From: an uncultured bacterium
Lineage (GTDB): Bacteria > Verrucomicrobiota > Kiritimatiellia > CAIKKV01 > CAIJXV01
NCBI GenBank assembly: GCA_903824675.1
Contig: CAIJXV010000032.1
Location: 21,686-85,685 of the forward strand
Direction of reading: 5' to 3'
DNA length: 64,000 nt
Shown: positions 30,701-38,579 of the stretch, one piece after another
How the letters are laid out: each line of letters opens with the position of its first letter
Position numbering within the stretch: the first letter of the stretch is position 1
Notes under the pieces: generated by a model
The model's input: only the letters and a program-made list of their open reading frames with translations
Told to the model about the DNA's origin: nothing
Database searches by the model: none
Translations under genes and position numbers: made by a program

Positions 30701-33700
30701 GCCGTCACGGCCCCATTGAGCGTCACGGCGCCTCGCGACGCAACCCAAACCACTCCACCACCATGTCCGAAGGGGAAGGGGCCACTGAGGATGACCCCGC
30801 CGCCACTGCCGGGAAGGAGCGGCACATTGGTCGCATCATAGGTCCGCCCGCCCCCCACATGCACCGCGCCATCATATCCCCCCGTTCCTCCTTTTCCGCC
30901 ATGCCCCCCGCCACCGGATCCGCGATACCGGGATATCGCATTCGTGCCCCGGCCGGGGCCGGTCGCCCGCGCGAATCCGCGACCATCCGCGTTGATGCCG
31001 CCACCGCTTTGCACGGTCAACGCTCCCACGTCCAGGAGAACCACGCCTCCGTTGGTCGAATGCGCAAAGGGATACACCCAGCAACCGGAGGCCACCGTCA
31101 GGGTATTGGAAACGGCCACCCGATTGCCGTACCGATTCGTGTTGACCGTGTTGGTCTCGCCGGCATAAATCAATAAACGTGATTGATTGGTCAAGGTCAG
31201 ATTTTTCTCGCACGCCAACGTTGCCCCACCGGCCACCACCAGCGCTCCCGTAACGGTCAAGGTTAAGTCGTTGGTGATCCGCAAAACGGTCCCCGCTGAG
31301 ACCCCCAGGGTGCTGTTGCTGACGGCCAGGAGATAGGGCGCCCAGTTGGTCGTCGTTTGAAATGTTGGATAACCGAACAGGCTGGCGGCGACGCCGTTAT
31401 TGGCGGCGATCAGGCCATCCAGCATCCGCGTGTCCGAGAAATGCAACGTCCCCACATGGGGCGCCATGGCGTTATCCTGCGCGCACAGGTCCACATTGGT
31501 CCAGCTGTTTCCGTGGTTGGCGAAAAAGCGAACTCCCGGCGTACCCGACAGTGCTTGGTATTCGATCGCGATCCGTCCGCCCCCACCGCCCCCAGCCGCC
31601 GCCGTACCGAAGATCGCGCCGTTGCCGCCATTGGCCTGTAAGACGCCGCTGGTACCGCCGCCAAAGGTGGCGCCGACAATGTAAATCGATCCACCAGAGC
31701 CGCCCCCGCAAGGCGTATCGCCGTATATCGCGCCGCCATTGCCGCCATTGGCGGAGACCAATCCATCGATTTTGACCAAGCCGGACGCCGAAATCCAGAC
31801 CACGCCGCCGCCCCCCCCCCCCAAGGCATTTCCACCTAACGTCCCCCCCCCGCCACTGCCCGGCGCCTGGGGCCCTTGGGGTGCGCCGTAAGAACGCCCC
31901 CCGGGAGACGCACGGTTCCCGCCGGCCCCGCCTCGTCCACCGTATCCGCCCCCGCCCGATGCCACACCACGCGCGGGATAAGTAGTCCCCAGCCCGGGTC
32001 CGTTCAGGGGCGCATAACCCCGCGCATCGGCGAGAATCACGCCGCCCGCATCAAGTGTGAAATTTGTACACACCACCCAAACCCGGTTGGACATCTGGTT
32101 GTTGGTAAAAGCCGCCGGCAGGGTCAACGTTCCTCCGCCGACGATCGTGACGTTGCTCGCCGTCAAACAGGTGGTCCAATTGGTGAACATCACGCCCGCG
32201 TTCGTGGCTACGGCGAAATCCCCCAACGCGGCCGTGGCGCCGGATAACGTCACCGTCCCGGAAGCGATCCACACATTCGAGCCCGGCCCCGGGATACCAT
32301 TGCTCCAGTTTCCCGGATTCGCGAACCAGTCGCCGGTGCCCCGCCAAACAAGGGTGTCGGGACGCGTATCGGCATTGACCGTCAAATAACCGGTGTTGGC
32401 CGTGAAGAACACATCGTCATGGTAAATCGCCGCCGTCGCGAGGCTGGAACCCCAAGTCCCGTTCTTGCACCCCACGCCGCCCAGCGTCAGCGTCCCCACG
32501 GGCACGTTCACCCCATCCGCGATGCCGGCTTTGACCCCCGTGGCCACACTTAACCCGCCGGTCGCCGAAACGCCCGAACCCAAACTCTTGACCCCACCGC
32601 CGGACAGAACCAAATTATGATATCCGATCACGGCCAGCGTCTGATCCCCCGCCCCGTTCCATTCCACGGTGGACGTGCCGGCCGTGAACGCTCCGCCGGA
32701 ACCGCTGACGCCGCCCCCGATCTTCAATGTGCTGGATCCGCCCAGCAGGCTCCCGGCGGTCCGGGTCCAACCGCCGGTGAACGTGTGCGTCAGATTCGTG
32801 CCCAGGTTGAGCGTGCCCCCCGCCAGGACCAATGCCCCCGCATTCACGGTATTGGTCAGGGTGGACGCCCCGCTGGAGGAGTATGTGATGGCCCCGCCGA
32901 TCGTCATGACCGGATTGCTGAGGATCGTCGCGCTGCCGGCCACGGTCCAATCGCCATTGATCGTTGAAACACCGGTCAAATCTTTGGCCCCGGTTCCCGC
33001 GAGAACCAGGTTGTGATAGGCGACCGCACGAACAGTTTGAACCCCGCCCGTATAGATGACGGTGTTGGGTTGATCCGATGCGACCAGCGAGGCCACCGCG
33101 GCCGCCGCATTGGTGGGACCGACGAGGATCAACGTGGCGTTCGCACCCTGCGTCAACACCCCGGCGCCCAAAAGCGCGTTGGACACAATCAGCGTCCCGT
33201 TGTTCTGATAGGTTCCATCCATCGTCAGCCGCGAAATCGCGATTGGACTGCTGCCGCCGAAAAACTTGCCGACCCCCGTGAACGTATGCACGCCATTCGT
33301 ATTGGCGGCGATGACCCCATTATTCGTCAGACTCCCGCCAAACGAATACGCGATGGTCGCCACGGTTCCGCTCCAGGCGCCACCGCTGTTGATGATCACG
33401 TCGCCGGCATAGGTCTTCAAGCCAATCGCGTTGTTATGCAAGAGAATCCCCGAAACCGACGTCCTGCCGTTCACGGTGTTCGTGAAAGCGCCGACCGTCA
33501 AGATCGAACCCGACGCGATGCGCAAATCACCGCCCAGAACCAGATTGGCCCCCGTCGTCAGCGCCGCCGTGTTGGTCACCGTCAGATTACCGGCGATGTT
33601 CGTAATCACCGGGGTGGCCGTCGCCGTCCCGCCGATCGAGAAATTTCCCAGCACGTTCGTCACCCCGGCCATCGACTTCGCCCCGCTACCGGAAAGGTTC

Positions 33701-34470
33701 AAATGGTAGTAGGGTGCGCTCTTGACGGTCTGTGCGCCGCCGGTGTAGCTGACGGAATTCCCCTCGGCGGAGGCGTTCAAAACCGTCAGGGCGGAACCCG
33801 CTCCGATATTCAGTATCGCGTTCGCGCCCTGGGTCAGAGTCCCCGACCCCGACAGCGCGGTCGCCACCGTCACGGTACCGTTATTCTGATAGGTCCCGTT
33901 GATCGTCATACTGGGAATGACGACCTCCTGGGTCCCGCTCAAGGTCTTGACGGCCCCCGTAAAGGTGTAAACCCCCGTGCCGGCCGTCAGGGTCCCGTCA
34001 TTCTGTAAGTTGCCGCCCACGGTAACCGCCGAGGCCGCGGTGGCACTCCACGTTCCGCCGTTGTTGATCGTCACATTGCCGGAAAACGTTTTGGCGCCCG
34101 ACGCGCTATTGATCGCCAGCGTGCCGTTGATCACCGTGGCGCCGTTGATGGTGATGGCCTGATTCAAGACGATCTGCCCCCCGGAATTGAGAGTCAGGGA
34201 GTTGGGCGAATTTCCAACGACCGCGGTGACGGTCACCGAGTGGCTGGTATCGATGATGACGTCGTCCCCCGCCGCCGGAACCGTCCCGCCCGGCCACGGC
34301 GCGTTCGCGACGATGGAATTCCAATTGCCGCTGCCGGCGGTGGTGACCGCTCCGGCTTGAAGCGCCAACGAAAAAAACAGGCCGCCGATCAGGGCCGGGA
34401 GAATTCGCCGAAAAACCAGCGCCCCCCGCAAGACGGACCGGGATCGGAAAAAAAACGGCGTTGAACTCAT
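27766..34470 (-). CDS. Giant exported beta-helix and glycine-rich repeat protein
   Basis: A 2234-residue protein. A signal peptide (about 1-45; LIGGLFFSLALQAGAV) leads into a G8-like entry domain (NWNSIVANAPWPGGTVPAAG) and repeated units with NGTYQNNGTV and LTQGANA turns (nt 34.3-32.4 kb). Then two large related halves each start with a NWxxG motif and contain GGG-rich modules of about 130-160 residues; four such modules end near 31.55, 30.47, 28.99 and 27.97 kb, each with GGGVVWV or GGAVRIE and GGGGGRI. An InlB-B-like repeat lies near 29.8-30.0 kb. No autotransporter barrel, PEP-CTERM, sorting motif or obvious anchor at the C terminus. A surface or matrix role is inferred. AAGGAG precedes the ATG at 34470. 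Confidence 0.85.
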   Translation of the reverse strand: MSSTPFFFRSRSVLRGALVFRRILPALIGGLFFSLALQAGAVTTAGSGNWNSIVANAPWPGGTVPAAGDDVIIDTSHSVTVTAVVGNSPNSLTLNSGGQIVLNQAITINGATVINGTLAINSASGAKTFSGNVTINNGGTWSATAASAVTVGGNLQNDGTLTAGTGVYTFTGAVKTLSGTQEVVIPSMTINGTYQNNGTVTVATALSGSGTLTQGANAILNIGAGSALTVLNASAEGNSVSYTGGAQTVKSAPYYHLNLSGSGAKSMAGVTNVLGNFSIGGTATATPVITNIAGNLTVTNTAALTTGANLVLGGDLRIASGSILTVGAFTNTVNGRTSVSGILLHNNAIGLKTYAGDVIINSGGAWSGTVATIAYSFGGSLTNNGVIAANTNGVHTFTGVGKFFGGSSPIAISRLTMDGTYQNNGTLIVSNALLGAGVLTQGANATLILVGPTNAAAAVASLVASDQPNTVIYTGGVQTVRAVAYHNLVLAGTGAKDLTGVSTINGDWTVAGSATILSNPVMTIGGAITYSSSGASTLTNTVNAGALVLAGGTLNLGTNLTHTFTGGWTRTAGSLLGGSSTLKIGGGVSGSGGAFTAGTSTVEWNGAGDQTLAVIGYHNLVLSGGGVKSLGSGVSATGGLSVATGVKAGIADGVNVPVGTLTLGGVGCKNGTWGSSLATAAIYHDDVFFTANTGYLTVNADTRPDTLVWRGTGDWFANPGNWSNGIPGPGSNVWIASGTVTLSGATAALGDFAVATNAGVMFTNWTTCLTASNVTIVGGGTLTLPAAFTNNQMSNRVWVVCTNFTLDAGGVILADARGYAPLNGPGLGTTYPARGVASGGGGYGGRGGAGGNRASPGGRSYGAPQGPQAPGSGGGGTLGGNALGGGGGGVVWISASGLVKIDGLVSANGGNGGAIYGDTPCGGGSGGSIYIVGATFGGGTSGVLQANGGNGAIFGTAAAGGGGGGRIAIEYQALSGTPGVRFFANHGNSWTNVDLCAQDNAMAPHVGTLHFSDTRMLDGLIAANNGVAASLFGYPTFQTTTNWAPYLLAVSNSTLGVSAGTVLRITNDLTLTVTGALVVAGGATLACEKNLTLTNQSRLLIYAGETNTVNTNRYGNRVAVSNTLTVASGCWVYPFAHSTNGGVVLLDVGALTVQSGGGINADGRGFARATGPGRGTNAISRYRGSGGGGHGGKGGTGGYDGAVHVGGGRTYDATNVPLLPGSGGGVILSGPFPFGHGGGVVWVASRGAVTLNGAVTANGLVGGFDTSYNDTPSGGGAGGSVFMTCASFAGAGGLLQADGGAGTNYPPTYFSGGGGGGRISVVIGFTAEQLAALWAGEEIPGLTASSTALDFSGTLSVTGGVDAVYRPIVDPPDGSYPGTRQFLKIVAAGQRTVVIAGSPGPYGAPAPNGYGDSWLFDDGTTITNTVSTPASIGDGVRWSCIGWRLTDTALGTLISNDVGTQAVFTAQANVTLTWLWTNQYLLAVSAGKNGSVNSNTVNGWYTNGTGVSGIEATADPGYGFIAWVGASVPAGQAAVNPLTVTLNQARTNLMASFVSLVGETKAWNGVGNWTSQTNWTPEGMPGPNDWAVLQTGTSTLSEAYSVGSLIVSNGATLLFTNWTTCLTASNVTILTNGTMTLPPAFTTNQMSNRVWVVCTNFMLNAGGRILADERGYFCAMGPGSGGSGSGYSSGGGYGGQGGMGLSKYAVGPAYGSTSEPIAPGSGGGVSVGSVYGHGGGAVRIEASGEVTVNGTVSANGRNGGVAGQAGGGGGSGGAIFITCASFGGNTNGLLQANGGKGSTDAGYIQYAYGAGGGGRIAVVYQSLAGTPGVRFSANCGAIAPYPVDINSPTEKTAAQMGTLYFSDSALLDNVLTAWSGTASGMNGYFVFQSTNMWVPGSLLSLNNSTWGILEGFTLQIPNDLTVVTGGLVVATHANLMCDGNLTMSEGARLVVYGGETNAIYTNSYGARVTIANTLTVGSNCWIYPYSHSTNGGSVLLRVGALAIRNGGGIDADGRGYARGTGPGRGTNATVRYQGSGGAGYGGKGGSGSTTIGGGIYGVTNAPLVPGSGGGGVTDGNNRGGHGGGVVWVVAEGSMTIDGTLTANGGPGVLVYGDTPHGAGSGGAINLLCSSFSGDSNGIVRAIGGAGPTNSTAGGGGGGGGRIAVWVGLSDVMQAKYLRRELRLLDQSAEVPRQYLGSFNVTNGTGYTNGAPNGANPGTIYIFMMPNQGTIFSLY

Positions 34471-34486
34471 GGCATGGCACTCCTTC

Positions 34487-34563
34487 AAAGGTAACCTCAC
34501 TTCGCGCGGTTGTCCCGCACCTGCGGGAACGGGGATAGCGGCGACGTTGCCGCCCTGACCTTT
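34487..34563 (-). other. Possible structured mRNA leader of the giant gene
   Basis: On the minus strand a 6-bp stem AAAGGT/ACCTTT (34558-34563 with 34487-34492) encloses two hairpins: GCGGC/GCCGC (34538-34553, 6-base loop) and TCCCGCA/TGCGGGA (34513-34528). The 3' arm ends right before the ribosome site AAGGAG of the giant gene. A part of the second hairpin could instead pair with downstream bases (TGCGG with CCGCG). This layout is like a riboswitch or thermosensor, but I recognise no known class and the pairing was done by hand. Confidence 0.3.
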
Positions 34564-34993
34564 ATAGGCTAGCGCAACCGGACAACCCATCCCCATCGTC
34601 ATTCATCAGCGCCCGACACAGACACTTGTAACCTCTCAACTTACATTCTTCGCTTTTTTCGCGGCACCCTACCACACCTAAAAACGAATTTATGATAGCA
34701 CTTTTCAAGGCGCTTGTCTACCCTCACCATCCCATTAAATATTTTTATCTATTTGCGGCAACACATGTTAGGATGATGCAAACAACATGAATCGCGTGAT
34801 TCAGCGCAAAAAATAGATCGAAGACGCTGACCAGGGTGTGACGTTCTGCATAGAACAGACCGGTCCCCGGAAAGACCCGCGCATCGTCACCAATAACGCA
34901 TGGCGCATCAAACCGTTGCAAGCCGCCGAAAGAAGCTATAAGGCTAAGACTCAGAGGGGGATCTTTGGAAAACCGGATCTCGGTTCGGAGGAT

Positions 34994-35032
34994 CCCCCTC
35001 ACCCCGCCCTCCCCCGCGCCGGGGGGAGGGAG
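34994..35032 (+). repeat. Solo copy of 39-bp GC-rich palindromic repeat
   Basis: This 39-bp sequence begins CCCCCTCACCCCGCCCTCCC and ends GCGCCGGGGGGAGGGAG; it is identical to the left arm of the composite repeat at 43396-43434. Its core GCCCTCCCCCGCGCCGGGGGGAGGG is an imperfect palindrome (long motif split here only to describe it: left CCCTCCCCC, centre GCGCC, right GGGGGGAGGG). REP-like elements with such cores are widespread in GC-rich genomes. It lies in a non-coding region. Confidence 0.8.
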
Positions 35033-35136
35033 GAGCGAAAAGCCGATGCCAAAGGCCGAGCGCCCACGGTGTATTATCACCTTACCGCGATCAATGCGGT
35101 TTCTGTGCACCTAATCGTAGTTGCGCCCGAAGCGCG

Positions 35137-35368
35137 GGTGTAAGACAAATTTCGGAAAAATAAAAGAAAGCCTCGTTTTTGTTTGCGCGGAACGATATAT
35201 CGATAAACCAAGCCCCACTCACATTGCGCCCCGAAGCCATCCCATAGGTCTGGCTCTACGGGCCTCTGCCTCTCAGTACAGCCGGGCGTATCGCACGGCT
35301 TCTCTGGCAGATAGGCGCAAGCCGCATCAGAAGACGATTCCCTATTTCTCCGAAATTTGTCTTACACC
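35137..35368. mobile_element. MITE-like element with 26-bp terminal inverted repeats
   Basis: Left end at 35137-35162 begins GGTGTAAGACAAATTTCGG; right end at 35343-35368 is its reverse complement with one mismatch in 26. The 232-bp element has no long reading frame. The 8 bases CCCGAAGC occur just outside both ends, directly next to the right end (35368-35375, sharing one base) and four bases outside the left one (35126-35133), so a target duplication is possible but not exact. No transposase of this type is in the window; it would be moved in trans. Confidence 0.6.
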
Positions 35369-35410
35369 CCGAAGCACCCCCCCAAAAATGGGGATTGCCA
35401 CCGCGAAACA

Positions 35411-35440
35411 TTTGTGATTATATTTGATTGTTTTTGATTG
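35411..35440 (+). promoter_or_regulatory. Three 10-bp-periodic TGATT repeats before the deoR-type gene
   Basis: Three successive decamers, TTTGTGATTA, TATTTGATTG and TTTTTGATTG, fill 35411-35440 and end 13 bases before the start codon of the DeoR-type regulator. Repeats in phase with the DNA helix are a normal form of DeoR-family operator, so autoregulation is likely. It may also control the 2-oxoacid dehydrogenase genes downstream. Confidence 0.5.
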
Positions 35441-35453
35441 AAGTCTTTTCGAT

Positions 35454-36269
35454 ATGAGCAAAAACGAACAACGCGACCTGGCTCCTGAACGCCTCGAAAA
35501 ACTCCGGCACATCCTCCGGGAACACCGGATTATCCGGGTCGATGACCTCTGCCAGATCCTCCAGATTTCCGCCGCCACCGCCCGCCGGGATCTGGCCCAG
35601 CTCGAAATGCAGGGAGAAGTCCGGCGCGTACACGGCGGCGCGGTCGGGCTGGACACCATGCTCGCGGAACCCGTTTTCGACGATAAAACCTCGATCGCCG
35701 CCTCCGAAAAACAGGCCATCGCCGAAGCCGCCCTCCCCTTCGTGAAACCGAACGATTCCCTCTTCCTCGATGGCGGCAGTACGGTCCTCGCCCTCGCCGG
35801 GCTCCTCGCCTCGCGCACCGACCTCACCGTCGTCACCAACTCCCTGCGCGTCGCCGGTGCCCTGGCCGCCGGCGGGCCGGCCGTCATTCTCGTCGGTGGC
35901 GAACTGCGCCGTCTCTCCCAAACCTTTGTCGGCCCCATGACCCGCTTCACCCTCGAACAGATCCATGTCGACACCGCGTTCATCGGCACCATCGGCTTGA
36001 CCCCCGAACAGGGGCTGACCACGACCGATCCCAAGGAAGCTTATACCAAGAGCCTGATCATCTCCCGCGCCCGTCAGGTCATTCTCCTGGCCGATAGCTC
36101 TAAAATCGGAAAAACCGCTTTCTCCCCCTTCGCCCGAACCGATCAGGTCCATGTCCTGATCACCGACCGGGCGCTGGACCGCAAAGCCACCCGCGATTTC
36201 GAAAAACACGGCGTTCGCGTGATCGCCGTCGACATTGTCAAGAACCGCACGACCCCGAAAGGACCGTAA
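35454..36269 (+). CDS. DeoR-family transcriptional regulator
   Basis: A 271-residue repressor. The N-terminal winged helix-turn-helix covers about 12-70 (RLEKLRHILREHRIIRVDDL, SAATARRDLAQLEMQG, RVHGGAV). The C-terminal DeoRC sensor domain has FLDGGSTVLALA, VVTNSLRVA, GGELRRLSQTFVGPM and ADSSKIGKTAF, which bind a phosphorylated sugar in the family. It probably senses a sugar phosphate and represses the adjacent 2-oxoacid dehydrogenase genes or itself (inference from position, its stop being five bases before the E1 start). Confidence 0.9.
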   Translation: MSKNEQRDLAPERLEKLRHILREHRIIRVDDLCQILQISAATARRDLAQLEMQGEVRRVHGGAVGLDTMLAEPVFDDKTSIAASEKQAIAEAALPFVKPNDSLFLDGGSTVLALAGLLASRTDLTVVTNSLRVAGALAAGGPAVILVGGELRRLSQTFVGPMTRFTLEQIHVDTAFIGTIGLTPEQGLTTTDPKEAYTKSLIISRARQVILLADSSKIGKTAFSPFARTDQVHVLITDRALDRKATRDFEKHGVRVIAVDIVKNRTTPKGP

Positions 36270-36273
36270 CACC

Positions 36274-38562
36274 ATGCCGAATTATCTGAGTAACCGGAAA
36301 CCGGATTTCACGCCGCATAAAATCAATTGCGGATCGATCATGGCCTATCAATTCAAGGGCACCCTCAAGGATGAATTGGCCGCCAAGCATCTCACCAAGG
36401 CCCGCGCGATCGACCTGCTGGAAGACATGCTGGTCATCCGCGAGTTCGAGGAAATGATCGTTAAACTTCGCTCCGGCGCCTATGCCCCCTGCGCCGGCTA
36501 TGATTACCGCGGCCCCACTCACGTTTCGATCGGTCAGGAAGCGGCCTCCGTCGGCGGCTGTTACGGCATCGACGCCCCCGATTATATCACCTCCACCCAC
36601 CGCGGCCACGGCGACAGCATCGCCAAGGGCTGTGTGGCCATCCGGGCCATGTCCAACGAAGAACTCCGCGCCCGGGTTCCCGCCTTCAAGGGCAAGGACG
36701 CCGATCTGCTCGAGGCCGCCCTTGAGGATCACATTTATAAGACCGCCGCCGAATTGTTCGGCAAGGAAGACGGTTATTGCCGGGGGCGCGGGGGCGGCAT
36801 GCATATCGCCGATTTCACCGTCGGTCACCTCGGCGCCAACGCCATCGTCGGCGGCGGCGTGCCCATCTCCACCGGTGCCGCCATGGCCTGCCGTTATCTC
36901 GAAAACGACCGCGTCGTCTGCTGTTTCGCCGGCGACGGCGCCTATGCCAACGGCATCGTCCTCGAATCCTTGAACTGGGCCGCCATGCAGCAGTTCACCA
37001 ATGCCCTCGCCAAGGATAAGAAATTCGGCATCCCCATCATCTTCCTGATCCTCAATAACCATTATGGCATGACCCACCGGACCGATGACGAGGTCATGGG
37101 CGTCAGTTCCATGGCCCGGCGCGCCGCCGGATTCGCCGACAACAATATGCACGCCGAAGTCGTCAACGGCATGGATGTGCTGGCCGTCCGCGAAGCCGTC
37201 AACCGCGCCGCCGACGGCTGTCGCAAGGGCGAAGGTCCCTTCCTGATCGAGGTCAACACCTATCGTTATTACGGCCATTCCCTCAGCGATCCCCGCAACG
37301 AGTACCGCACCAAGGAGGAGGAGGAAGCCTGGAAGGTGGTCGACCCCATCACCACCTTCTCCCAACAATTGCTCGACGCCAAGGTGTTATCGAAAAAGGG
37401 CCTCGAAGAGGTGATCAAACGGGTTCAGGACCGCAACGCTCGCGCCTGTAGCCGGGCCGCCAAGGCCGCCGACCCCGATCCCGCCGACGTGATCAAGTAC
37501 ATGTATACCGATACCAGCTCGGTCGAGGTTCCGGCGCCCCATAACCAGGTGAAACTGGTCAAGGCCCTGCCGGAAATCAAGCGGGTGGACGGTCAGTTGA
37601 CCTATCGTGACGCCATTAAAGAGGCGATGATCCAGGAGATGCTCCGCGATAACCGCGTCTTCTTCTACGGCGAGGATGTGGCGGATTACGGCGGCGCCTT
37701 CAAGGCCACCAAGGGCCTGCTCGAAGCCTTCGGTCGGCGGCGCATCTTCAATTCCCCCATCTCGGAAGCCGCCATCTGCAGTACCGCGGTCGGTGCCGCC
37801 ATGCTCGGTTTGCGGCCCGTGGTCGAATTGATGTATATGGACTTCGCCCTGATGGCCGGGGATGCGATCAGCAACCAGGCCGCGAAATGGCACTATATGT
37901 CCGGCGCCCGGGCCGAGATCGCCCTCGTGATCCGCGCCTCGGTCGGCGGTGGCAAGGGCTATGGCGGCCAGCATTCGCAAACGCTCGAATCGGTATTCGC
38001 CCATATCCCCGGCCTGTATGTCGTGTATCCTTCCACCCCGCATGATGCCAAGGGCATGCTCAAGGCCGCCATCCGGAATAACAACCCCGTGCTGTTCGTT
38101 GAGTCCCAGTTGCTCTACGGCGTCAAGGGGCCCGTATCGGAGGACGATTACCTCATCCCGCTCGGCGTCGCCGACGTCAAGCGCGTGGGATCCGACATCT
38201 CGCTCGTCGCCTGGGGGCCCGCGGTTCTCGATGCCCTGAAGGCCGCCGACCAACTGATGACCGATCACAAGATCAGCGCCGAAGTCGTCGACCTGCGGTC
38301 TCTGGTGCCGCTGGACATGGAAACGGTGCTCACCTCGGTCCGTAAAACGGGCAAGTGCGTCGTCGCCAGTCAGGCCATCAGCATCGGCAGTTTCACCGGC
38401 GAAATCGCCTCGAATATCATGCGCGAAGCTTTCGACGATCTCGATGCCCCCGTCATCCGCGTCGGAGCCAAGGATGGAATCGCCCCGCAGGCGCTTTGCC
38501 TCGAGCAGGTCTTTCTGCCCACCGCCGATGATATCTACAAGGCCGCCTTGTCCATCCTATAA
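36274..38562 (+). CDS. 2-oxoacid dehydrogenase E1, alpha and beta chains fused
   Basis: A 762-residue thiamine diphosphate enzyme. The first 400 residues are an E1-alpha unit: STHRGHGDS, GHLGANAIVGGG and the TPP-binding motif AGDGAYANG...LNN. Residues about 430-762 are an E1-beta unit: TYRDAIKEAMIQEM, EDVADYGGAFKATKGL, SPISEAAIC and VASQAISIGSFTGE. In most bacteria these are two genes; a fusion is known in Chlamydia. The substrate is pyruvate or a branched 2-oxoacid/acetoin; sequence alone does not decide. The start 36274 has AAAGGACC upstream; an ATG at 36340 is an alternative. E2 starts 17 bases after the stop. Confidence 0.92.
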   Translation: MPNYLSNRKPDFTPHKINCGSIMAYQFKGTLKDELAAKHLTKARAIDLLEDMLVIREFEEMIVKLRSGAYAPCAGYDYRGPTHVSIGQEAASVGGCYGIDAPDYITSTHRGHGDSIAKGCVAIRAMSNEELRARVPAFKGKDADLLEAALEDHIYKTAAELFGKEDGYCRGRGGGMHIADFTVGHLGANAIVGGGVPISTGAAMACRYLENDRVVCCFAGDGAYANGIVLESLNWAAMQQFTNALAKDKKFGIPIIFLILNNHYGMTHRTDDEVMGVSSMARRAAGFADNNMHAEVVNGMDVLAVREAVNRAADGCRKGEGPFLIEVNTYRYYGHSLSDPRNEYRTKEEEEAWKVVDPITTFSQQLLDAKVLSKKGLEEVIKRVQDRNARACSRAAKAADPDPADVIKYMYTDTSSVEVPAPHNQVKLVKALPEIKRVDGQLTYRDAIKEAMIQEMLRDNRVFFYGEDVADYGGAFKATKGLLEAFGRRRIFNSPISEAAICSTAVGAAMLGLRPVVELMYMDFALMAGDAISNQAAKWHYMSGARAEIALVIRASVGGGKGYGGQHSQTLESVFAHIPGLYVVYPSTPHDAKGMLKAAIRNNNPVLFVESQLLYGVKGPVSEDDYLIPLGVADVKRVGSDISLVAWGPAVLDALKAADQLMTDHKISAEVVDLRSLVPLDMETVLTSVRKTGKCVVASQAISIGSFTGEIASNIMREAFDDLDAPVIRVGAKDGIAPQALCLEQVFLPTADDIYKAALSIL

Positions 38563-38579
38563 AGCAAAAAGGTTCTACC

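Larger units (their letters stand above)
34471..35453. other. Non-coding region between giant gene and deoR-type gene
   Basis: About 980 bases without a convincing gene. It holds the structured leader (34487-34563), one solo copy of the 39-bp palindromic repeat (34994-35032), a 232-bp element with terminal inverted repeats (35137-35368) and the operator candidate before the deoR-type gene (35411-35440). AT-rich runs around 34670-34760 may hold divergent promoters but no clear hexamer pair could be picked. Confidence 0.7.

Noticed and set aside
34745..35110. 121-codon frame on the minus strand
   Set aside because: Its middle is the 39-bp palindromic repeat; no ribosome site or recognisable domain, so it is repeat-derived.
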